Positions 1-5,601 of a DNA stretch of 7,440 nt are shown piece after piece; positions within the stretch are counted from its first letter, which is position 1; each line of letters begins with the position of its first letter. The notes under the pieces are model-generated. The model saw only the letters and a list, made by a program, of their open reading frames with translations. It was not told where the DNA came from and ran no database searches. The DNA comes from JAVXNW01 sp036645575 (lineage in GTDB: Bacteria > Bacillota > Clostridia > Christensenellales > Aristaeellaceae): the NCBI GenBank assembly GCA_036645575.1, contig JAVXNW010000110.1, positions 1-7,440 of the forward strand. Reading direction: 5' to 3'. The translations under genes were made by a program, and so were the position numbers.

Positions 1-28
1 GCCCCCCTGAACCCCCGCAGCCCACCGC

Positions 29-54
29 CCCCATCAGCGCTCACGCGGATGGGG
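29..54 (+). other. Short inverted repeat just upstream of the MutS-like gene's promoter
   Basis: CCCCATC (29-35) is perfectly complementary to GATGGGG (48-54). An inner CGC/GCG pairing (38-40 with 45-47) closes a 4-nt loop, leaving a 2-nt AG bulge. The repeat ends directly before the proposed -35 element. No T run follows, so it is a poor intrinsic terminator. It could be an operator, the end of an upstream transcription unit, or chance in G+C-rich DNA. Confidence 0.3.
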
Positions 55-83
55 TTGCCAACGCGCGCCAAATGTGCTATCCT
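55..83 (+). promoter_or_regulatory. Predicted sigma-70-type promoter with extended -10 for the MutS-like gene
   Basis: TTGCCA (55-60) matches five of six bases of the -35 consensus. It lies 17 bp upstream of TATCCT (78-83), which is preceded by TG plus one base (75-77), an extended -10. Transcription would start near position 90, so the mRNA leader would be only about a dozen bases and would begin almost at the ribosome site (GAGGTG, 91-96). The -10 hexamer itself matches only four of six bases, so the call rests on spacing and the TG extension. Confidence 0.5.
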
Positions 84-102
84 ACCCTACGAGGTGAAGC
101 CT

Positions 103-1758
103 ATGCCGTCCCTTCTCATCGTCCTCTCCATTCTCGCCTTTCTCCTCGCTTCGCGCGTGCTCGCCCGCAAAATCACCGCGCGCAATGCCTGCGCGGCCGT
201 CCGCGCACAGTGGGGGCACGCCCCCAGCGAATCGCTCGACGCCGAATCGCTCTTGGACGTCGCGCGCTATTGGCGCGAAAAACAGGCCGCGCACCTTGAC
301 GCGTGCAGCGTAGATGACATCACTTGGAACGACCTGGGCATGGACGCGGTCTTTCAAAAACTCAACCATACGCACGCTAGCGTCGGCGCGGAGGCGCTCT
401 ACGCCATGCTCCGCGACGTCGGCACGCCCGATACGGCCCTTGCGCTGCGCGGAAAATGGATCGCGTGGCTCGCGGCGCACACGCCCGCCCGGGAACAGGC
501 GCAGGGCGCGCTGCACGCGCTCGGGCGCACCCGCTTTCACGGCGCTTATCCCTATTTGTTTAACCCCCAATACCGCGCGCCGCGCCGCGCCTATCCCTTT
601 TTCGTGCTCGCCGCGCTGCCCCTTGTCCTGACCGCGCTCGGCTTTATCTGGCCTGCCTGCTTTTTTATGCTGCCCATCAGCTTCCTCGTAAACGCGCTCG
701 TCTACTACCGCACCCACACCCTGTGGAAAAGCGAGCAGTCCGCAATCCGCCACTTGGCCGCAGTGCTCCACTGCGCAAATCGCTTGAGCACACTCAAACT
801 GCCCGGCATGGCCGACTGGCTGGACGAGGTGCGCCCGCTGTGCGCGCTTCTCAAGCCCATTGCACGCTGGAACGCGCTCTACGCCATGCAGCGCACAAGC
901 GAGATGGACTTTCTGACCGATTACCTGCGCATCATGCTGCAACTGGACATGATCAGCTTGACCCGGCTGTCGCGGTTTTTGAGCGGGCACGCGCAGGCGG
1001 TCGCGCGCCTGTACGCGCTGGTCGGCGAATTGGACGCGTGCTGCGCCGTCGCATCGGTGCGCACCGCGAACCCGCAATGCGTCGCGCCCGAATTTTGCGC
1101 ATCGCGCACGGTCACCGCGGTCGGCCTTGCGCATCCACTGGTGCGCAAGCCGGTCAAAAACGACCTCATCTGGTCGCAAAACGCGCTGATCACCGGCTCA
1201 AACGCGTCGGGCAAATCCACCTTTATCAAGGCCATGGCGGTCAATGCGATCTTGGCGCAGAGCGTCCTCACCTGCTGGGCGGATAAATTCGTCATGCCGC
1301 GCGCGCAGGTGATGAGCTCCATGGCGCTCAGGGACGACCTGGCGAGCGGGGAGAGCTATTTCATTGTGGAGGTGCGCAGCCTCCGGCGCATTGTGGGCGC
1401 GATCGGGCCGGCGCTCCCGACGCTCGTGTTCGTCGATGAGATCCTGCGCGGCACCAATACGGTGGAGCGCATCGCGACGTCGGCGGCACTGCTCAATTAC
1501 CTGTGCGGATTAAACGCGCTTTTGATGGCCGCTACGCACGATATCGAGCTGACGTATCTTACGCCGGGCTACCTCCAGCGCCATTTTAGGGAGGAGATGA
1601 CCGAGGCCGGCATGACCTTTCCCTATAAGCTGATGGATGGGCCGTGTACGACGCGCAACGCCATCAAGCTGCTTGACGTCATGGCCTTCCCAAGCGCCCT
1701 AATCCAGCAAGCCCGCGCGCTCGCCGAACGCTTCGACCAAAGCGGCCAGTGGCGCTGA
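103..1758 (+). CDS. Membrane-anchored MutS-family ATPase (MutS domain V protein)
   Basis: Protein of 551 residues ending in a MutS-type ABC ATPase domain. Visible motifs are Walker A GSNASGKST (about 365-373), the GESYF signature region (416-420), Walker B LVFVDE (441-446) and a switch histidine in ATHDIE (about 479). The N-terminus is a hydrophobic helix (about 3-20), and a hydrophobic stretch at about 163-202 looks like two further membrane segments. The middle (about 210-340) is a helical region like the MutS core/lever. No mismatch-binding N-terminal domain and no C-terminal Smr nuclease domain is visible, so this is neither classic MutS nor MutS2. Proteins of this build are usually annotated as MutS-related and have no settled role; a function in mismatch repair should not be assumed. 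ATG at 103 is preferred to ATG at 49 because GAGGTG (91-96) precedes it at good spacing, the protein then starts with the membrane helix, and 49 lies upstream of the proposed promoter. The gene appears to be transcribed alone. Confidence 0.85.
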   Translation: MPSLLIVLSILAFLLASRVLARKITARNACAAVRAQWGHAPSESLDAESLLDVARYWREKQAAHLDACSVDDITWNDLGMDAVFQKLNHTHASVGAEALYAMLRDVGTPDTALALRGKWIAWLAAHTPAREQAQGALHALGRTRFHGAYPYLFNPQYRAPRRAYPFFVLAALPLVLTALGFIWPACFFMLPISFLVNALVYYRTHTLWKSEQSAIRHLAAVLHCANRLSTLKLPGMADWLDEVRPLCALLKPIARWNALYAMQRTSEMDFLTDYLRIMLQLDMISLTRLSRFLSGHAQAVARLYALVGELDACCAVASVRTANPQCVAPEFCASRTVTAVGLAHPLVRKPVKNDLIWSQNALITGSNASGKSTFIKAMAVNAILAQSVLTCWADKFVMPRAQVMSSMALRDDLASGESYFIVEVRSLRRIVGAIGPALPTLVFVDEILRGTNTVERIATSAALLNYLCGLNALLMAATHDIELTYLTPGYLQRHFREEMTEAGMTFPYKLMDGPCTTRNAIKLLDVMAFPSALIQQARALAERFDQSGQWR

Positions 1759-1771
1759 GCAATCAGGGGGG

Positions 1772-1801
1772 TTGAAAATCTCAAGGGCAATATGCTATAA
1801 T
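1772..1801 (+). promoter_or_regulatory. Strong predicted extended -10 promoter for mntA
   Basis: TTGAAA (1772-1777), an 18-bp spacer and a perfect TATAAT (1796-1801) preceded by TG plus one base (1793-1795). This is the best promoter match in the window. Transcription would begin near 1808, so the leader is about 15 nt and starts at the ribosome site. It begins only 13 bp after the stop of the MutS-like gene, giving the nucleotidyltransferase its own expression. Confidence 0.7.
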
Positions 1802-1822
1802 GGCCGCAGAGGGGGCGAAACG

Positions 1823-2158
1823 ATGGAACAGATTTACTCCATAAGCGACATCATCCGGCGTGCCCTGCCCGTCTTTTTTCAAAACGCGGTTCTGTGCGCG
1901 GGCGTGTTCGGCTCCCACGCCAAGCAAACCGCCTCTCCGCGCAGCGATGTGGATTTCGTCATCGAGATGAGCGGCAGGCCGTCGCTCATCCGGCTTGGTC
2001 AACTAAAGGCGGATCTGGAGGCGGCGTTTGACCGGGAATGCGACGTGATCACCTTCAGCAGCCTAAACAGCGCCACCGGCGAGATGGCCGATGAAATCAG
2101 AAGGGGGTTGAAAATCGTCTATGGTCAACGTCAAATACCTCCTGCAAAGGATGCTTGA
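1823..2158 (+). CDS. mntA: MntA-type minimal nucleotidyltransferase (antitoxin of a MntA-HepT pair)
   Basis: A 111-residue protein of the DNA polymerase beta-like minimal nucleotidyltransferase family. It carries the exact GS-x10-DxD signature: G30-S31, ten residues, then D42-V-D44 in a SDVDFVIE strand. D74 in CDVIT is a good candidate for the third metal-binding aspartate. The length is normal, so the enzyme looks intact. In characterised MntA-HepT systems the nucleotidyltransferase neutralises the HEPN ribonuclease HepT by transferring AMP to a tyrosine; applying that here is inference from family and position. ATG 1823 is chosen because the purine-rich GCAGAGGGGG (1806-1815) precedes it and because TTG 1772, an upstream in-frame possibility, is part of the promoter. 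The 3' end overlaps the reading frame of a HepT-like remnant, the usual close pairing of this family. The surrounding DNA (about 1760-2360) looks less G+C-rich than its neighbours, consistent with acquisition. Confidence 0.82.
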   Translation: MEQIYSISDIIRRALPVFFQNAVLCAGVFGSHAKQTASPRSDVDFVIEMSGRPSLIRLGQLKADLEAAFDRECDVITFSSLNSATGEMADEIRRGLKIVYGQRQIPPAKDA

Positions 2159-2313
2159 ACACTGTACCGCGCTGCAAAGTGACGTGACGGGCTATTGCTT
2201 TGATTCCTTTTTGAGCGACAGCAAGACACAACGCGCCGCTTATGGGCGCATTGACCGATATTCTCTTAGCCATTCATGCCGGTAACGAGCCGGTAGAATA
2301 CGAGAAGGACTGA
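2121..2313 (+). pseudogene. Frameshifted, shortened HepT-like (HEPN toxin) remnant
   Basis: From ATG 2121 a frame reads 54 codons to TAA (2283-2285). It begins MVNVKYLLQRMLEH, and residues FDSFLSDSKTQRA resemble the N-terminal helices and F..FL.D.KTQ segment of HepT proteins. After about codon 44 a neighbouring frame takes over: from 2242 to TGA 2311-2313 it reads through LTDILLAIHAGNEPVEYEKD, which looks like real protein. Removing one C from the ACC near 2254 would join the halves as YGRIDDILLAIHAG; loss of one copy of an 8-nt repeat (GCATTGAC) would also explain the break. Even when joined it has only about 63 residues, short of the usual 110-145, and the typical C-terminal HEPN R-x4-6-H site is not seen in the joined version. 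ATG 2151, just after AAAGG, is an alternative start overlapping the mntA stop. The HepT assignment rests on short similarity plus position after mntA. A sequencing indel is possible. Confidence 0.55.
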
Positions 2314-2320
2314 AAATCTA

Positions 2321-2360
2321 GGGGCTGTTGCAGAAAGTAGCATCTGCAACAGTCCCTTTT
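2321..2360 (+). terminator. Intrinsic terminator between convergent units
   Basis: GGGGCTGTTGCAGA (2321-2334) pairs with TCTGCAACAGTCCC (2343-2356) along 14 bp with one G-U wobble. The loop is 8 nt and TTTT follows (2357-2360). It lies 7 nt after the stop of the hepT-like remnant and should end plus-strand transcription. On the minus strand the same stem is followed by TAGATTTT, so it may also stop transcripts leaving recQ. The stem is unusually long for a terminator and starts with a GGGGCTGTTGCA-like motif reminiscent of some transposon ends, so it may be a dispersed repeat used as a terminator. Confidence 0.8.
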
Positions 2361-2411
2361 AATTGCCTTGCCCGACGCGCGTGGGCGGGATTTTTCGGGC
2401 AGCGCTCCGCG

Positions 2412-4025
2412 CTATTCCGGCGGGAATTGGTCTTGCTCGCTGCGCGGGGGCGCGGCTTGGGCGATCACGTCCAAAAAGACCTGCGCGTATTTGTCGCACT
2501 TGTACTGACCCACGCCCGGCAGCGCCAGAAATTCAGCCTTGGTGCGCGGCCGCTTTTCCGCCATGACGCCAAGCGACGCGTCGGAAAACACCACATACGC
2601 GGGCACGCGCGCCGCGCCGGCCAGCTCCGCGCGCGCCTTTTTGAGCAGCGCCACAAGCGGCGCGTCCTGGGCGCGCGGGCACGGCGCCACGCGCTTGGGC
2701 TTGGCCGCCTTTTCGCGCTTCGCCGCCGCTTTTTCACGCTTCGGCGCGCGCGCCGCGCGCGAAACCGGCTGTGCGCGGCGGACTTCCGGCATTTCCTCGC
2801 CTTGACAGCGCGAACAGTTCCCGCACGGCGCGCCCGCCGCTTCGCCAAAGTAGTTCAGCATAAACACGCGCAGACAGTCCTTGATCGTCGCGTAAAAGGT
2901 CATCTGCTTGAGCTTTTCATACTCGCGCTGCTTAAGCTCGATCTGCTCGATCGGCGTGAGTTCCGGGTTCGGCGCGGAGTGCTCGATCAGGTACCTGCCC
3001 AGCATCACGTCTTGGCCGCTGTAGAGCAATATGCAGTCCGCCTTTTCGCCGTCGCGCCCGGCGCGCCCCGCCTCCTGATAGTACGCCTCGAGCGACCTTG
3101 GCATATTGTAGTGGATCACGTAGCCGACGTTGGACTTGTCGATGCCCATGCCGAACGCGTTTGTCGCCACCATCACCGAACTCCGGTCGAACTGAAAGTC
3201 GTCCTGGCTCTCCTGCCGCGCGCGCTCGTCCATGCCCGCATGGTATTTCGCGACCGGCAAGCCCTCATCCGCCAGCATATCGCACACCTTGTCCACCGCC
3301 TTGCGGGTGCCGCAGTAGACAATGCCGCTCTGCTGGGCGCGCGAAAGCACCAACTCCACCAGCAAGGCGTCGCGGTCTTGGGGCTTAAAGACCGCAAAGT
3401 GCAGGTTGGGTCGGTCGAGCGCGGTCGCCATGACGAGCGGCGCGCGAAGCTCCAGCCCCAGGACGATGTCGCGCTTGACCGCCGGCGTCGCGGTGGCGGT
3501 GAACGCGCTCACGACCGGGCGCACGCGCAGATTGCCGATGAACGCGGCGATCCTTCGGTAGCTCGGGCGAAAGTCCTGCCCCCACTGGGACACGCAGTGC
3601 GCCTCGTCGACCGTCACCATGGAGATGTCCGCTGCCATCGCAAAATCCAAAAAAGCATTGGTCTCGAGCCGCTCCGGCGCGACGTAGAGCACCTTGTAAG
3701 CGCCGCGCGCCGCGCGCGCCAGCGCGAGAACGGTCTGGCTCTGGGTGAGCGCGCTGTTGATGTAGCCCGCCGGAACGCCCGCCTGCTTGAGCGCCGCCAC
3801 CTGATCGATCATGAGCGAGATGAGCGGGGAGATGACCAGCGTCATCCCGGGCAGCATGAGCGCCGGAAGTTCGTAGCAGATCGACTTGCCCGCGCCGGTC
3901 GGCATGACGCCCAATACGTCGCGCCCGGCCAGGATGGCGTCAATCAACGCCTCTTGGCCGGGCCGAAATTCGTCAAAGCCGAACGCGGCCTTGAGATAAG
4001 TGTACTTGTCCTGCGTGTGCGTCAT
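2412..4025 (-). CDS. recQ: ATP-dependent DNA helicase RecQ (short form with HRDC domain)
   Basis: A 537-residue superfamily 2 helicase that unwinds DNA 3' to 5' in recombination and stalled-fork repair. The motifs are in order: FGFDEFRPGQ Q-motif (15-24), Walker A PTGAGKS (42-48), DEAH (140-143) followed by the aromatic loop CVSQWGQDFRPSY, SAFTATAT (173-180), NAFGMGIDKSN (289-299) and YYQEAGRAGRDG (315-326). The zinc site is C384, C401, C404 and C407. An HRDC domain occupies about 454-525, with VPAYVVFSDASL and ALPGVGQYK. Only about 45 residues, alanine- and lysine-rich with a repeated KREKAA, separate the zinc site from HRDC, so the winged-helix domain found there in full-length RecQ is missing. 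The product is shorter than E. coli RecQ (about 610). ATG 4025 is 5 nt after the nitroreductase stop, with AGGA about 10 nt upstream inside that gene, suggesting translational coupling. Confidence 0.95.
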   Translation of the reverse strand: MTHTQDKYTYLKAAFGFDEFRPGQEALIDAILAGRDVLGVMPTGAGKSICYELPALMLPGMTLVISPLISLMIDQVAALKQAGVPAGYINSALTQSQTVLALARAARGAYKVLYVAPERLETNAFLDFAMAADISMVTVDEAHCVSQWGQDFRPSYRRIAAFIGNLRVRPVVSAFTATATPAVKRDIVLGLELRAPLVMATALDRPNLHFAVFKPQDRDALLVELVLSRAQQSGIVYCGTRKAVDKVCDMLADEGLPVAKYHAGMDERARQESQDDFQFDRSSVMVATNAFGMGIDKSNVGYVIHYNMPRSLEAYYQEAGRAGRDGEKADCILLYSGQDVMLGRYLIEHSAPNPELTPIEQIELKQREYEKLKQMTFYATIKDCLRVFMLNYFGEAAGAPCGNCSRCQGEEMPEVRRAQPVSRAARAPKREKAAAKREKAAKPKRVAPCPRAQDAPLVALLKKARAELAGAARVPAYVVFSDASLGVMAEKRPRTKAEFLALPGVGQYKCDKYAQVFLDVIAQAAPPRSEQDQFPPE

Positions 4026-4030
4026 TCAGG

Positions 4031-4549
4031 CTATGTCCTGACGATGTAGTCGGGCTTGCGCGGCTTGGGCGCGGGAATTTCGCCTTCGGCGTAGCCAATG
4101 ACCAAGTGCCCAATGCCGACGAGGCTTCCGTGCACGCCCCATTTTTCCAGAAGCGCCTTGCCCTCGGGGCTGTCAAATTCCTCGCGCGCGCGGTGAATCC
4201 AGCAGGCGCCCAAGCCCAGCGCGTGCGCGGCCAGCATCATGTTGCCCAGCACCAGCGCCCCGTCCTCCACCGCAGTGGGGCGCGTCCGGTCGGCCAGCAC
4301 AATCAGCACCACCGGCGCGCCGTAAAACGGATCGCCCACGGTGCCCATGATCCGCGCGTTCATCTGCGAAAGCTGGCAGATCGTCTGCTTGTCCTTGACC
4401 ACGACGATCACCGAGGACTGCTTGCCCATGCCGCTCGCCGCCCATGTGCCCGCCTCGAGCACCTGATCGAGCAGTTGGTCATCCACGATTTCCGGCCGAA
4501 ATGCCTTGACGGAGCGCCTGGTCTTGATGTCGTTGAGCGTCTGATTCAT
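4031..4549 (-). CDS. Small nitroreductase-family flavoprotein
   Basis: A 172-residue nitroreductase-like protein, expected to bind FMN and transfer electrons from NAD(P)H to an unknown acceptor; members commonly work as cytosolic homodimers. The N-terminal IKTRRSVKAFRPE (8-20) is the family's FMN-phosphate-binding arginine motif. It is followed by LLDQVLEAGTWAASGMGKQ (26-44) and, in the C-terminal half, the helix-strand LGNMMLAAHALGLGACWIH (101-119) and the GHLVIGYAEG strand (147-156). The length is at the small end of the family. The start is set at ATG 4549 because a near-perfect AAGGAGG lies 8 nt upstream (4558-4564). An in-frame ATG at 4630 would add 27 residues with no family resemblance and no ribosome site. 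The gene follows cysK after a 126-nt gap and is almost contiguous with recQ. The substrate cannot be read from sequence. Confidence 0.88.
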   Translation of the reverse strand: MNQTLNDIKTRRSVKAFRPEIVDDQLLDQVLEAGTWAASGMGKQSSVIVVVKDKQTICQLSQMNARIMGTVGDPFYGAPVVLIVLADRTRPTAVEDGALVLGNMMLAAHALGLGACWIHRAREEFDSPEGKALLEKWGVHGSLVGIGHLVIGYAEGEIPAPKPRKPDYIVRT

Positions 4550-4557
4550 AAAGAGCG

Positions 4558-4564
4558 CCTCCTT
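4558..4564 (-). promoter_or_regulatory. Ribosome binding site that fixes the nitroreductase start
   Basis: On the minus strand the sequence reads AAGGAGG, 8 nt before ATG 4549. It is among the strongest Shine-Dalgarno matches in the window and rules against the longer in-frame start at 4630. Confidence 0.85.
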
Positions 4565-4675
4565 TTCGTCCCATTCTCCCGCGTACCGATGGCGCACATG
4601 GCGCGATCGGTCAAGAATTTCTCCGCGCATTGCCCTTGTCCCGAACTGGCGGCCAAGTTGGCTCAGGGTCGCTTG

Positions 4676-5599
4676 CTATCCCTCGTATAGCCCGCTGGAT
4701 AGGTAGCGCTCGCCGCTGTCGGGAAGCAGCGCCGCGACGACCTTCCCGGGTCGCGCCTCCAGCCACGCGCACGCCGCCCATAGCGCCGCGCCGCCGCTGA
4801 TGCCGGCCAGCACGCCCTCGCGGCGCGCGATCAGGCGCGCCATGTCCCGCGCGTCCTCGTCGGAAACCCGCGCGATCTCGTCGATCACGGCGCGGTCGAG
4901 CACCTCGGGCACAAAGCCCGCGCCGATCCCCTGTAGGCCGTGCGGGCCGGGCGCGCCGCCCGACAGCACGGGCGAGCGCGCAGGCTCGACCGCGAGGATG
5001 AAAATCGCAGGATTGCGCTGTTTGAGGTATCGACCCACACCGGTAATGGTGCCGCCCGTCCCCACGCCCGCGACGAAACAGTCGATCCGCCCGGCGACCT
5101 GCTCGTACAGTTCCGGCCCGGTCGTCTCGTAGTGCGCGCGCGGGTTGGCGGGGTTTGTGAATTGGCCGGGCAGAAACGCGCCCGGTATCTCATCTCGTAG
5201 CGCCTCGGCTTTGGCGATCGCGCCCGCCATGCCCCTTTTGCCCTCGGTCAGTACCACTTCCGCGCCATAGGCGCGCAATAGGCCGATGCGCTCCCGGCTC
5301 ATCGTGTCCGGCATGGTCAAGATCACGCGGTACCCGCGCGCCGCGGCGACCGAGGCCAGGCCGATGCCCGTATTGCCGCTGGTCGGCTCGACGATCACGC
5401 CGCCCGGCTTGAGCAGCCCCCGCTTTTCGGCGTCTTCAATCAGGTAAAGGCCCACGCGATCCTTGGCGCTGCCCGCAGGATTGAACGACTCAAGCTTGGC
5501 AAGCAGCTGCCCGTCCAGCCCCCGGGCGCGCTCGAGCGCGCGCAGGCGCACGACCGGGGTATGCCCGATCAGCTGCGCGGCGCAGTCGTAAATCGGCAT
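4676..5599 (-). CDS. cysK: Cysteine synthase A (O-acetylserine sulfhydrylase)
   Basis: A 307-residue PLP enzyme that makes L-cysteine from O-acetylserine and sulfide in the cytosol, the last step of sulfur assimilation. The PLP-binding lysine is K46 in NPAGSAKDR. The substrate-binding loop TSGNTG is at 73-78, the phosphate-binding loop GVGTGGT at 178-184 and the cofactor-nitrogen serine region PDSGERYLS at 293-301. The length matches the CysK family. Lack of a CBS extension argues against cystathionine beta-synthase, although CysM-like substrate preference cannot be excluded by eye. ATG 5599 lies 2 nt after the aminotransferase stop, with GGGGG (5607-5611 on the complement) about 7 nt upstream, so translation is probably coupled. 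The position inside an Lrp-regulated amino-acid unit suggests control with nitrogen or amino-acid supply; no separate cysteine-responsive operator was recognised. Confidence 0.93.
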   Translation of the reverse strand: MPIYDCAAQLIGHTPVVRLRALERARGLDGQLLAKLESFNPAGSAKDRVGLYLIEDAEKRGLLKPGGVIVEPTSGNTGIGLASVAAARGYRVILTMPDTMSRERIGLLRAYGAEVVLTEGKRGMAGAIAKAEALRDEIPGAFLPGQFTNPANPRAHYETTGPELYEQVAGRIDCFVAGVGTGGTITGVGRYLKQRNPAIFILAVEPARSPVLSGGAPGPHGLQGIGAGFVPEVLDRAVIDEIARVSDEDARDMARLIARREGVLAGISGGAALWAACAWLEARPGKVVAALLPDSGERYLSSGLYEG

Positions 5600-5601
5600 G
5601 A

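Noticed and set aside
82..1179. Long open frame (365 codons) on the minus strand opposite the MutS-like gene
   Set aside because: The composition is biased and featureless, and the opposite strand encodes a protein with clear membrane segments and ATPase motifs.
2371..2413. Small hairpins just after the recQ stop (AGCGC/GCGCT and GCCCGA/TCGGGC)
   Set aside because: The stems are only 5-6 bp, one with a long loop, and neither has a T run on the recQ strand. The stronger hairpin at 2321-2356 is the better terminator.
2328..4049. Long open frame (573 codons) on the plus strand opposite recQ
   Set aside because: Its translation is Arg/His/Ala-rich with no recognisable domain, it runs antisense to a fully motif-supported recQ, and it starts inside the terminator hairpin. 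It is a by-product of G+C-rich codon use.
4586..4614. Possible promoter for the nitroreductase (TTGACC on the minus strand at 4609-4614)
   Set aside because: No acceptable -10 hexamer lies 16-19 nt downstream, so it was not called. Read-through from cysK is equally possible.
4550..4630. N-terminal extension of the nitroreductase starting at ATG 4630
   Set aside because: It has no ribosome site and the added residues do not resemble the family, while ATG 4549 has an AAGGAGG at ideal spacing.
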